The notes beneath the pieces were generated by a model. The model had not been told where the DNA came from, ran no database searches, and saw only the letters and a program-made list of their open reading frames with translations. A stretch of DNA of 25,432 nucleotides, taken from the NCBI GenBank assembly GCA_023433515.1, contig JAEZCN010000239.1:1-25432 (forward strand), read 5' to 3'. Position 1 is the stretch's first letter, and the number at the start of each line of letters is the position of its first letter. Of this stretch, positions 1-7,447 are shown piece after piece. The position numbers were made by a program, and so were the translations under genes. The DNA is from Pseudomonadota bacterium. Its GTDB lineage: Bacteria; Pseudomonadota; Gammaproteobacteria; Steroidobacterales; Steroidobacteraceae.

Positions 1-719
1 ACGAACAGCCCGGCGCGCCACGCGCACATTCCCAGCATGAAACATGCGAACGTGATCCACAGGCGGCCGCTGATGACCACGTATCCGAACTTCATCAGGG
101 CTCCGAAGCCGGCATTCGCCTGCATGAGCTCGACCAGCGTGCCGCTGCGCTTCGCATCGAAGAATTGCTGGGCCATCTCGGCGAACTGCCGGGTCGACTC
201 CGCCGCGGCGGCCTGCTGCTCCGGGCCGGGCGGCGGAGTGTTCGCGACGGCGATCAGGATCAGCACCAGCGGAATGTTCAGCACGAGCACGGCCGAAACC
301 CACAGCATGGTCTTCGTGCGCACGTTGCGCATCGGAATCAGCAGAAACCCCAGGAGCGCGTAAATCACCAGGATGTCGCCGCTGAAAAACAGCGAGTGCG
401 CGACGCCGATCAGCAACAGCACCGTGAGCCGCCAGGCGAACCTTCCGGCGAATGCCGCACCCTTGCGCGCGGCGTTGTCGATCTGGATGGCGAAGCTCAG
501 GCCGAACAAAAAGGAAAAGATCATGAAGAACTTGCCGGTCGTGAGCAGCGCGACGATCTGCTTCACGGCCGGGTCGAACGCGTGCACCAGTCCGAATGTC
601 GGGTACGGATATGGACCGGCGAGAAACTCCATGCCCGAGTGGGCCACCATGATCCCGAACAGCGCAAAGGCGCGAAGGACGTCGACGACCTCGATTCGTT
701 CGTTGGCGGAAGTGCTCAT
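1..719 (-). CDS. YeiB/DUF418-like membrane protein, C-terminus beyond window
   Basis: The reverse strand reads open from an ATG at 719 to the window edge, giving 239 residues without a stop; the 3' end lies outside. The N-terminus (MSTSANERIEVVDVLRAFAL, continuing FGIM) is the usual opening of YeiB/DUF418 proteins: a short charged start, then a first helix with an 'R-x-x-x-x-D-x-L-R-x-F-A-L-x-G-I' pattern. Further hydrophobic stretches follow, including one reading FFMIFSFLFGLSFAIQ and one reading LLLIGVAHSLFF, both typical of the family. It is a polytopic inner-membrane protein; the family has no settled function, and a transport or acyl-transfer role is only suspected. It is divergent from the GNAT-like gene with 70 bases between the starts. 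The C-terminal DUF418 domain proper is not in view, so the family call rests on the N-terminal half. Confidence 0.75.
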   Translation of the reverse strand, partial: MSTSANERIEVVDVLRAFALFGIMVAHSGMEFLAGPYPYPTFGLVHAFDPAVKQIVALLTTGKFFMIFSFLFGLSFAIQIDNAARKGAAFAGRFAWRLTVLLLIGVAHSLFFSGDILVIYALLGFLLIPMRNVRTKTMLWVSAVLVLNIPLVLILIAVANTPPPGPEQQAAAAESTRQFAEMAQQFFDAKRSGTLVELMQANAGFGALMKFGYVVISGRLWITFACFMLGMCAWRAGLF

Positions 720-789
720 GGACCCCTCACCTCGTGGGTATGGGCGATTGTAAAGGGCGGGCCGGCACACGGCATGGCAAACTAGAACC

Positions 790-1521
790 ATGAGCGGCCA
801 AGACCGCGTTCAAACCATCGTCCGGCCGGCAGCGGCCCTCAGCGAAGAGGACTGGCAGGAGCTGTGGGAGCTCAATCGCCGGTTTTTCGACGTCGAACGC
901 TGGTACGCGGAAACCGAGCTGTTCCGGCGAGAGCTCATCGCCACGTTCCGGGTGAAGGGCCAGCTCGTCGGCATGGCCTGCATCGACATTCTCCCCGTAC
1001 GGTTCCGCGGTCGCTCAATCGCGGTGATCCTCACTACCCACGTCCTGCTGCGCGAGGAATGGCGCGGGCGCAACCTGATCCAGAGACTCGGCTGGCGCAC
1101 CTGGCTGCGCACGAAACTGCGTTACCCGTTCCGCCCTATCTACTGGTTCTTCGATACTTACAGTTACAAGAGCTACCTGCTGCTGCCGCGCAACTTCCTC
1201 ACGTATTGGCCGCGGCGCGACGCGCCCACCCCCGAAACCGAACGGGCGCTCGTCGACCAGCTCGCGGTCCAGAACTACGGCGGCGGCTGGCGGCCCAAGC
1301 TCGGACTGGTCCTTCGATCAGGCCGCGAGCGGCTGCTGGAGACCACCGCCCCGTTGACGGAGGCCGAGCTCGCCGACCCGGACATCCGCTTCTTCGCGGA
1401 GACCAACCCCGGACATGCCGAAGGCGACATGCTGCTCTGTCTCTGCCCGCTGACACTGCGGAACTGGATCAGCGTCGGCCGGAGGGCGCTCGAGCGCAGA
1501 CGCCGTCGCAAGATGCATTGA
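790..1521 (+). CDS. GNAT-like acyltransferase-fold protein
   Basis: The protein has 243 residues and starts at ATG 790. The middle carries a GNAT-like arrangement: a strand with 'QLVGMACIDILPVRFRGRSI' (residues 58-77), then 'THVLLREEWRGRNLIQRLGW' (83-102). The latter resembles GNAT motif A, where R/Q-x-x-G-x-G/A binds the pyrophosphate of acetyl-CoA, although only one of the glycines is obvious. A basic, aromatic-rich segment (FRPIYWFFDTYSYKSYLLLP) follows and the C-terminus is very arginine-rich (RRALERRRRRKMH). No signal peptide or clear transmembrane helix is visible, so it is probably cytoplasmic. It is the first gene of a same-strand run with mgtC-like, lipoprotein and membrane-protein genes; the gap to the next start is 32 bases. 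The substrate is unknown and the fold assignment is a pattern match only. Confidence 0.7.
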   Translation: MSGQDRVQTIVRPAAALSEEDWQELWELNRRFFDVERWYAETELFRRELIATFRVKGQLVGMACIDILPVRFRGRSIAVILTTHVLLREEWRGRNLIQRLGWRTWLRTKLRYPFRPIYWFFDTYSYKSYLLLPRNFLTYWPRRDAPTPETERALVDQLAVQNYGGGWRPKLGLVLRSGRERLLETTAPLTEAELADPDIRFFAETNPGHAEGDMLLCLCPLTLRNWISVGRRALERRRRRKMH

Positions 1522-1553
1522 CGGCAAACCCGTCTCGCGCGACGCTCCCCCTG

Positions 1554-2252
1554 ATGAACCTCCCCCTCTCCGCGACCGAAATCGAAATGATCCTGAGGCT
1601 CGTGGCCGCGCTCGGCGCGGGCGCGTGCATCGGCTACGAGCGTTCGTTCCACGGTCGTCCCGCGGGACTGCGCACGCACGTGCTGGTCTGCCTGGCCTCC
1701 TCGCTACTCATGCTCGTGACCGTGTACGAAGACGAATGGGTGCGTGGCAGCTCGGAGGTGCGTCTCGACCCGACGCGCATGGCCCAGGGCATCATGACCG
1801 GTATCGGCTTCCTCGGCGCGGGCGTCATCGTCAAGGAAGGCCTCAACGTGCGCGGCCTCACCACCGCGGCGTCGATCTGGATCACCGCCGCGATCGGCAT
1901 CATCGCGGGCGTGGGGCTCTATCTACCGCTGGCCGTCTCGGTCGTGCTCACGCTCGCCGTGCTGTCCCTGTTCCGCTGGATCGAATTGCGCGTGCCCATG
2001 CAGTCCTACTTCAACTTCGACGTGAAGTACGCCAAGGACGGCACGTTGTCGGAGAACGACATGCGCGCGCTGATCAAGCAGCACGCGTTCACCATCGCGA
2101 ACTTCAGCTACCGCCTCGAGACCGAGGGCCGCGTGCTCCGTCACAGCATGACGCTGCAGACGACGGATCGCACCTCGGCCTCGCGGCTCGCGCACACGTT
2201 GAAGGAGAATCCGACCGTTCTCGAATTCAGACTCTCTCCCACGGGAGATTGA
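1554..2252 (+). CDS. MgtC/SapB family membrane protein
   Basis: The protein has 232 residues from ATG 1554. The first 145 residues hold about five hydrophobic segments and the family hallmarks: 'GAGACIGYERSFHGRPAGLR' (21-40), 'MAQGIMTGIGFLGAGVIVKE' (76-95) and 'GLTTAASIWITAAIGIIAGV' (101-120). The soluble tail (about 150-232) matches the ACT-like cytoplasmic domain of longer MgtC homologues. MgtC of Salmonella supports growth in low magnesium and inhibits the F-type ATP synthase in macrophages; SapB-type homologues in environmental bacteria are mostly uncharacterised. The upstream reading frame stays open, but this ATG places the first helix correctly and avoids overlap with the GNAT-like gene. 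No strong Shine-Dalgarno sequence is visible. I see no magnesium-sensing leader: the gap to the preceding gene is only 32 bases. Confidence 0.88.
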   Translation: MNLPLSATEIEMILRLVAALGAGACIGYERSFHGRPAGLRTHVLVCLASSLLMLVTVYEDEWVRGSSEVRLDPTRMAQGIMTGIGFLGAGVIVKEGLNVRGLTTAASIWITAAIGIIAGVGLYLPLAVSVVLTLAVLSLFRWIELRVPMQSYFNFDVKYAKDGTLSENDMRALIKQHAFTIANFSYRLETEGRVLRHSMTLQTTDRTSASRLAHTLKENPTVLEFRLSPTGD

Positions 2253-2306
2253 GTGGCTCGCAAGAGCGCCGAGACCTGCCACGAGGGCATGTGCGACGAT
2301 GAGATC

Positions 2307-2795
2307 ATGACCACGAAGCCATTGCTCACGATTCTGATCGCCAGTGCCCTTGCATCGACGGCCTGTCAGACGGCCGGCACCGGCTCGGGCAGTGTCCGCG
2401 GCTCGCGTGATGCGGTGACCTTCACCTGGCAGAGCACGGACAGCATCTCCGGGAACATCGCGGCGACACTCGGCACCGGCCGCGTGTTCAATGGCACGTA
2501 TTTCCAGATCACGAGCGAGACACGCATCGACCGGCTCGATCCGCTCTGGACCGGCTGGGGCCGCCCGAGCCGTCGCGGCTCCTGGCGCCACTGGGCCTAC
2601 GAGTCTCGCTCGGAGCTGGTCAGGACATACACCGGGCAGGTGCTCGCGAACATGCGCACCGAAGACGGCGAATACATGCGCTGCAATTTCACGCTGGTCA
2701 GCCCGTCGCGCGGCCTGATGGGCGGCGGCGTGGGCACGTGCCAGCTGTCGGAGTCGGAGCAGGAGATCAACGCGGAGTTCCCGCGCCAGCCCTAG
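2307..2795 (+). CDS. small secreted lipoprotein, unknown function
   Basis: The protein has 162 residues from ATG 2307. The N-terminus (MTTKPLLTILIASALASTAC) is a short lipoprotein-type signal ending in S-T-A-C, so Cys20 would be the lipidated residue. The frame is open upstream to a GTG at 2253 and an ATG at 2289, but those starts would put a charged extension before the signal, so 2307 is preferred. The mature part is small and polar, with a beta-rich look (DAVTFTWQSTDSISGNIAAT; GRVFNGTYFQITSETR), an arginine/tryptophan patch (WGRPSRRGSWRHWAYESRSE) and two further cysteines (C133 region and near the C-terminus) that could form a disulfide. I do not recognise the family. It lies 54 bases after the mgtC-like gene and 23 bases before a membrane-protein gene. 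Confidence 0.72.
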   Translation: MTTKPLLTILIASALASTACQTAGTGSGSVRGSRDAVTFTWQSTDSISGNIAATLGTGRVFNGTYFQITSETRIDRLDPLWTGWGRPSRRGSWRHWAYESRSELVRTYTGQVLANMRTEDGEYMRCNFTLVSPSRGLMGGGVGTCQLSESEQEINAEFPRQP

Positions 2796-2818
2796 CTACC
2801 GGCCAGGCGACACACCCG

Positions 2819-3253
2819 ATGGAGAAATCGATTCGCATCGTGAGCGGCATCGCCGCGCTCGCCTGGCTCGCCTCGTGGTTCCTGCCGGTGGCCACCGGGG
2901 TTCCGGGATGGCTCGCCTTCCGTTACGCATTGGAGCCGGTGTGGAATTCCCAGGGTCAGCAGTGGGCGGACGCGGGACCGTGGCTCCTGAGCGCGCTCAC
3001 CAACGTCGCGTTTCCGGCGCTGGTCGTGCTCGTTTGGCGCGGCGCGGTGACCCGGCCCGGGCTCTTCATCCGCGTGGTCATCGCCTGCTTCATCCTCAAC
3101 CTTTACTGGATCGTGCAGGCCGTCCGCGAGGACAAGGCGGACCAGCTTTTGGTCGGCTACTACTCGTGGCTCGCGGCCTTCGCGCTGCTGCTGATCAGCG
3201 GCGTTTTAATCCATCGAACATCGAGAAGACCCACGGCCGGCAGGCCAGCATGA
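2819..3253 (+). CDS. four-helix membrane protein, unknown function
   Basis: The protein has 144 residues from ATG 2819. Four hydrophobic segments stand out: about 5-25 (IRIVSGIAALAWLASWFLPV), 55-74 (WLLSALTNVAFPALVVLVW), 82-101 (LFIRVVIACFILNLYWIVQA) and 110-131 (LLVGYYSWLAAFALLLISGV), with a basic tail. It is therefore a small inner-membrane protein. The open frame begins earlier, at 2738, but that start would overlap the preceding lipoprotein gene, whereas 2819 lies 23 bases after its stop and opens directly with a helix. The last 59 bases overlap, in antisense, the 3' end of the XRE-type regulator gene. The family is not recognised. Confidence 0.68.
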   Translation: MEKSIRIVSGIAALAWLASWFLPVATGVPGWLAFRYALEPVWNSQGQQWADAGPWLLSALTNVAFPALVVLVWRGAVTRPGLFIRVVIACFILNLYWIVQAVREDKADQLLVGYYSWLAAFALLLISGVLIHRTSRRPTAGRPA

Positions 3254-3932
3254 CGGCGACGGCCCGTTTTTCGCGCCGCGGAAGGTGACGATCGAGATCG
3301 GCGAGTTCGTTGAAGTCGGCCGAGAGCCGCGCGAGCTTGCGCTGCAGGACCTGGCGCGACGCCTCCGAAAGCTCGGCCGTGCGGAACAGCAGAGTCTCGT
3401 CCGCCGCGAGAAAGCCGGAACGCATGAACTCCTCGCGCACCTGCTGCTCGTAGGTGCGCCGGATCGGTCCGTCCTCGCGCCAGGAGATCGGGGCCTGCAC
3501 TCGCAGGCGCGCGCCGAGCCGCGCGCGCAGCTCGACGAGGTGCAGGTTGTCGAGCTTCACGAGCCAGCGGCGCAGCAGTCGATCGTCGGCGCCGAGCTCG
3601 CTCGCCACCTCGCGCGGCGTGTGCCCGTTGGTGAGCAGATAGAAGCAGGCGAGCAGCTGCGGATCGGCGGCCAGCGCGGATTCCTGCGCGGCGGTCAGCG
3701 TGCTCGAGGTCTCCGCCGGCGCCGCGGACACCGGCCGCACCAGCTCTTCCATCGAAAGGCCGGCGGCCTCGCAGATCCGCTCGAGCCGCGGCAGGCTCAA
3801 ACTACCGCGCGACAGGATGCGCTTGACGGAGGGTTCGCTGAGCGAAATGCGCTTCGCGAGCATCGCGTAGGTGATGCCGCGCGAACGCAGGCCGCGCTTG
3901 AGAGCCAGGATTATTCTCGTTGTTTCTCCCAT
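3195..3932 (-). CDS. XRE-type transcriptional regulator with long C-terminal domain
   Basis: The protein has 245 residues. Residues 1-60 are a clear lambda-repressor-like helix-turn-helix: 'RGITYAMLAKRISLSEPSVK' is the recognition region, followed by 'LSLPRLERICEAAGLSMEEL'. Around residues 75-150 a second DNA-binding-like unit is possible (YLLTNGHTPREVASELGADD, then a winged region). The C-terminus is charged and helical with an 'ETLLFRTAELSEASRQVLQR' stretch, perhaps for dimerisation or ligand sensing. The gene is divergent from the FAD oxidoreductase at 4046 with 113 bases between the starts, and a GTATCG-N5-CGATAC palindrome lies in that gap, so it probably regulates itself and its neighbour (inference). 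Its 3' end overlaps the convergent membrane-protein gene by 59 bases. The effector is unknown. Confidence 0.85.
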   Translation of the reverse strand: MGETTRIILALKRGLRSRGITYAMLAKRISLSEPSVKRILSRGSLSLPRLERICEAAGLSMEELVRPVSAAPAETSSTLTAAQESALAADPQLLACFYLLTNGHTPREVASELGADDRLLRRWLVKLDNLHLVELRARLGARLRVQAPISWREDGPIRRTYEQQVREEFMRSGFLAADETLLFRTAELSEASRQVLQRKLARLSADFNELADLDRHLPRREKRAVAVMLACRPWVFSMFDGLKRR

Positions 3933-3979
3933 GCCGCGGATTCTCCCGCCGATTCCCGTGGATTGCAGCCTGACCGTGG

Positions 3980-3996
3980 GTATCGTAATCCGATAC
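3980..3996. promoter_or_regulatory. palindrome in divergent promoter, candidate operator
   Basis: The sequence GTATCG-TAATC-CGATAC is a perfect 6-5-6 inverted repeat. It sits 48 bases upstream of the regulator start (3932) and 49 bases upstream of the FAD oxidoreductase start (4046), almost exactly midway. A further half-site-like GGGTATTG follows at about 4005. XRE-family dimers bind short palindromes of this kind, so it is a reasonable operator candidate; this is inference from position and symmetry. Confidence 0.45.
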
Positions 3997-4045
3997 TGTT
4001 CATTCGGGTATTGCCTTATGCAGCCGGTCGGGCGAGCTTCACCCC

Positions 4046-5473
4046 ATGCACGCGAAGTTGCAGGCGATCCGCAAGAGCGTCCTGCCGAAGTGGGTCAACG
4101 ACACGCATTCGGCCCTCAACCGCACCTCAGTCGCGCGGGTGCTCGAGCCACGGGGCGTGGGACACGTGGTCGACGCGGTGTTGCAGGCCCGGGCGCGCGG
4201 CGAGCCGCTCGCGATCGCGGGGGCCCGCCACGCCATGGGCGGCCAGCAGTTCCTGTCGGGCGGTTCGTTGCTCGACATGCGCCAGCTCTCGAGCGTGCGC
4301 TGGTTCGATCGCGGCCGCGCGCTCCTGGAAGTCGAGGCAGGCATCACCTGGCCCGACGTCATCCGGGGTTATCTCGCGCTGCAGCGCGGACCCGGCCGCG
4401 CGTACGGCATCCGCCAGAAACAGACGGGCGCGGACCGCCTGACGATCGGCGGCGCGGTCTCCGCGAACATTCACGGCCGCGGTCTCACCGCGCAACCGTT
4501 CGTGGCCGATCTCGAGGGTCTCGAAGTAGTCACCGCGACGGGCGACGTCGTGCGCTGCAGCCGGACCGAGAACGACGAGCTGTTCCGGCACGTCGTCGGC
4601 GGGTACGGGTTGTTCGGTGTCGTGACCGCCGCGACCCTGCGCCTGGTGCCGCGCGTGAAAGTCGAGCGCTGCGTCGCCCGGCTCGACATCGACGATCTCA
4701 TCGAGGCGTTCGACGAACGCATCGCCACGGGTCACCTGTACGGCGACTTCCAGTTCGCGACCGCGCCCGACAGCCGCGAATTCCTGCGCACGGGCGTGTT
4801 GTCGAGCTACCGCCCCGTCCCGCCCGACGCGACGATTCCCGACAACCAGCGGCGACTCTCCCAGGGCGACTGGAACGAACTACTGACGCTGGCCCACATC
4901 GACAAGCGCGCCGCGTTCCGCCGCTTCACCGAGTTCTATCTGGCGACCCACGGCCAGCGCTACTGGAGCGACACACACCAGCTCAATCTCTATCTCGAGG
5001 ACTACCACGGCGCGCTCGATCACCGCCTCGGCGCCGCGGTGCGCGGCAGCGAGATGATCACCGAGCTATACGTGCCGCGCGCCGACCTCACGCGTTTCAT
5101 GGACGACGTGCGTCGCGATTTCAGCGCCAACGACGTCGACTTCATCTACGGAACCGTCCGGCTGATCGAGGCGGAACGCGAGACCGCGTTGCCCTGGGCG
5201 CGTCACGGCTGGGCCTGCGTGATCTTCAACCTGCACATCGATCATCATGCGCGGGACATCGAGCGCGCTGCCGGGCACTTCAGTCGCCTCATCGATCACG
5301 CGCTGCGTTACGGCGGGAGTTATTTCCTGACCTATCACCGCTTCGCGAGCGCGGCGCAGGTCCTGGCGGCGCACCCGGACATTCGCCGATTTCTCGGGGC
5401 GAAGCGCAGGCTGGATCCCACCGGCGTTTTCCAGAGCGACTGGTACCGCCACCTCGAGGGCCTGCTCGCATGA
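4046..5473 (+). CDS. FAD-binding oxidoreductase, VAO/GlcD-like (PCMH) family
   Basis: The protein has 475 residues from ATG 4046. The N-terminal half is a PCMH-type FAD-binding domain: 'EPLAIAGARHAMGGQQFLSG' (53-72), 'LLEVEAGITWPDVI' and 'TIGGAVSANIHGRGL', then 'DLEGLEVVTATGDVV' and 'VVGGYGLFGVVTAATLRLVP'. His62 in the A-R-H-A-M-G-G segment aligns with the His of GxGHS-type loops that carries 8-alpha-histidyl FAD in aldonolactone and cytokinin oxidases, so covalent flavin is possible (inference). The C-terminus ends 'KRRLDPTGVFQSDWYRHL', the usual closing segment of the family. There is no signal peptide. It is distinct enough from DprE1 and aldonolactone oxidases that the substrate cannot be named. 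It is divergent from the XRE-type regulator and coupled by ATGA overlap to a small membrane protein. Confidence 0.9.
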   Translation: MHAKLQAIRKSVLPKWVNDTHSALNRTSVARVLEPRGVGHVVDAVLQARARGEPLAIAGARHAMGGQQFLSGGSLLDMRQLSSVRWFDRGRALLEVEAGITWPDVIRGYLALQRGPGRAYGIRQKQTGADRLTIGGAVSANIHGRGLTAQPFVADLEGLEVVTATGDVVRCSRTENDELFRHVVGGYGLFGVVTAATLRLVPRVKVERCVARLDIDDLIEAFDERIATGHLYGDFQFATAPDSREFLRTGVLSSYRPVPPDATIPDNQRRLSQGDWNELLTLAHIDKRAAFRRFTEFYLATHGQRYWSDTHQLNLYLEDYHGALDHRLGAAVRGSEMITELYVPRADLTRFMDDVRRDFSANDVDFIYGTVRLIEAERETALPWARHGWACVIFNLHIDHHARDIERAAGHFSRLIDHALRYGGSYFLTYHRFASAAQVLAAHPDIRRFLGAKRRLDPTGVFQSDWYRHLEGLLA

Positions 5474-5961
5474 GGCGCTTCACGGCACGCGGCTGCAGTG
5501 CGGCGGTGTTGCTGTGGAGCTGCGTCGCGCTGTTCGCCGCGCGCGTGATCGGCCAGATCGAAGTGCGGTTGCTCGCGCCGGCATGGCTGCCGGAGATGGA
5601 CGCGTGGTACTCGGGACTGCTCCCCTACCCAGTGCTGCTGCCGCTGCAGATCCTCATCCTCATGATCATGTCGGTGGTCGCCTGGAACCGGCGCATCCGC
5701 ACGGGCCGCTTCGCGCGCGCGCATCCGCGCGTTGCACGGGGATTGCGCATGTTCGCGCTGGTGTACTTCGCCGCGATGGCCGCGAGGCTTGCGATCCAGG
5801 GCATGGAACACGCGATCCCGATTGCATTCCACTGGGTGCTCGCCTTGTTCGTGCTGGTGAGCGCGCGTGCGGCGCCCGCGGTACACGCCGAGTACGAGGA
5901 GGCCGACGACGTGCCGTACGGTGACGTACCTCCCCTTCCGCAACCGTTGGTATACCGATAG
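5470..5961 (+). CDS. small membrane protein coupled to the FAD oxidoreductase
   Basis: The protein has 163 residues; its ATG at 5470 overlaps the TGA of the oxidoreductase (ATGA), a sign of translational coupling. Four hydrophobic segments are visible: about 9-27 (CSAAVLLWSCVALFAARVIG), 52-72 (YPVLLPLQILILMIMSVVAW), 88-108 (GLRMFALVYFAAMAARLAIQ) and 113-133 (IPIAFHWVLALFVLVSARAA). The C-terminal tail is acidic and proline-rich (EYEEADDVPYGDVPPLPQPL). I do not recognise the family. Its close coupling suggests it could anchor the soluble flavoprotein or pass electrons to or from the membrane, but no haem- or quinone-binding motif is evident. Confidence 0.78.
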   Translation: MRRFTARGCSAAVLLWSCVALFAARVIGQIEVRLLAPAWLPEMDAWYSGLLPYPVLLPLQILILMIMSVVAWNRRIRTGRFARAHPRVARGLRMFALVYFAAMAARLAIQGMEHAIPIAFHWVLALFVLVSARAAPAVHAEYEEADDVPYGDVPPLPQPLVYR

Positions 5962-6082
5962 TTCGGCAAGGCATGTAACATCCCCGCCGGGTGTTCGCCG
6001 TCGGCGAAGCAGGTTCATGCGATGGTCGGGCCGCCACGCAGGAGCCATCGCGTCCGTGAGTCGAAAAAATCCGCGGCAGGAA

Positions 6083-7426
6083 ATGTCGCAAGCCCAGCGC
6101 CTGGCGGAGCGCGCCTTCGCCACCTTCGAGCGATTCATCCGCATCGAAGCCTTCAGCGGCATCGTGTTGCTGATCGCCGCGGTGGGTGCGCTGGTCTGGG
6201 CCAATTCACCCTGGGCGCACAGTTACCATGCGCTCTGGCATACGCCGTTCACGATCGGAATCGGCAGCTACCAGTTCACCGAGTCCCTGCATTTCCTCAT
6301 CAACGACGGGCTGATGACGATTTTCTTCCTCGTCGTCGGCATGGAAATCCGCCGCGAGATCCATGAAGGCGCGTTGAGCAACATGCGCCAGGCGGGATTG
6401 CCCGTGCTGGCGGCCGCGGGCGGTGTCGTGGTTCCGGCGCTGATCTACCTGGCCCTGAATCTCGATCCGGTCCGGCAGCATGGCTGGGCCATTCCGACGG
6501 CCACCGACATTGCTTTCGCCGTGGGCGTGCTCGCGCTGCTGGGAAGGGGAATTCCGGGGAACATCAGGGTACTGCTGCTGGCGCTCGCCATCATCGACGA
6601 CATCATCGCCGTCCTGATCATCGCGTTCTTCTACTCCGGCGGTCTCGATTACTCCGGCTTCGCGATCATGGCGCTTGGACTCGCGATGGTCCTCGGGTTG
6701 CAGAGAATCGGGGTCGGGACGGCGAATGCCTACGTACTGCCCGGCGTGATCGCCTGGATCGGCCTGCTGAAATCCGGCGCCCATCCGACGCTTTCCGGCG
6801 TAGTCCTTGGATTGATGACTCCCGTGGTTTCGGCGCACATGCCCGAACGCCCCGTGGACATCCTGCGGCGCATCGCCAACGAAGTGTTCGGCCGCGAGGA
6901 GTCGGTGGACGCGCATCGCCACGAGCAATCTCTCAGGCAACTCCGGCTGGCGCAACGCGAACTCCTGCCGCCCGCCGTGCGCGTGCAGATGGCGCTGCAC
7001 CCCTGGGTCGCGTTCGGCATCATGCCGATCTTCGCGTTGGCCAACGCGGGTGTGAGCCTGGGAGGCGTCGATCTATCCACCGGCGGCGCGCAATGGGTGC
7101 TGCTGGGCGTGGCGATCGCATTGGTCCTGGGCAAACCGCTGGGCGTGATCGGCGTGAGCTGGCTCGCCGTGCGGGCAGGACTGTGCCGATTGCCTGCCGG
7201 CGTCACCTGGGGCGGCATCTGCCTCATGGGCCTGCTGGCCGGCATCGGCTTCACGATGTCCATCTTCATCGCGATGCTCGCTTTCAACGACGAGGCCCTG
7301 CTCAGCGCGGCGAAACTCGGCGTATTGCTGGGATCGCTCGTGGCGGCGCTGCTGGGACTCGCATGGGGCGTCGTACTGGCCAAGCGCATGCGCTCGACGC
7401 CCGGCAAGATCACCGAAGGCACTTGA
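6083..7426 (+). CDS. nhaA: Na+/H+ antiporter NhaA
   Basis: The protein has 447 residues from ATG 6083, preceded by a purine-rich GGCAGGAA. It is an inner-membrane electrogenic antiporter exchanging two H+ for one Na+ or Li+. Family marks are 'LINDGLMTIFFLVVGMEIRR' (periplasmic-side helices), 'IPTATDIAFAVGVLALLG' with Asp142, and 'LALAIIDDIIAVLIIAFF' with Asp172-Asp173. The last two correspond to Asp133 and Asp163/Asp164 of the E. coli protein, with the same 30-residue spacing. The C-terminal helices contain 'GFTMSIFIAMLAF', another signature. It is somewhat longer than E. coli NhaA (388), mainly through a hydrophilic insertion around residues 250-300 (AHMPERPVDILRRIANEVFG and the His-containing stretch after it) and a longer tail; such insertions occur in other NhaA proteins. 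No nhaR-like regulator is adjacent. Confidence 0.96.
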   Translation: MSQAQRLAERAFATFERFIRIEAFSGIVLLIAAVGALVWANSPWAHSYHALWHTPFTIGIGSYQFTESLHFLINDGLMTIFFLVVGMEIRREIHEGALSNMRQAGLPVLAAAGGVVVPALIYLALNLDPVRQHGWAIPTATDIAFAVGVLALLGRGIPGNIRVLLLALAIIDDIIAVLIIAFFYSGGLDYSGFAIMALGLAMVLGLQRIGVGTANAYVLPGVIAWIGLLKSGAHPTLSGVVLGLMTPVVSAHMPERPVDILRRIANEVFGREESVDAHRHEQSLRQLRLAQRELLPPAVRVQMALHPWVAFGIMPIFALANAGVSLGGVDLSTGGAQWVLLGVAIALVLGKPLGVIGVSWLAVRAGLCRLPAGVTWGGICLMGLLAGIGFTMSIFIAMLAFNDEALLSAAKLGVLLGSLVAALLGLAWGVVLAKRMRSTPGKITEGT

Positions 7427-7447
7427 CCGCCGGATCCGCCTGACCAG

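Noticed and set aside
3871..5469. The long N-terminal extension of the frame that ends at 5961
   Set aside because: It runs out of frame through the FAD oxidoreductase and reads as Arg/Ala/Pro-rich nonsense; only the part from ATG 5470 has protein-like membrane segments.
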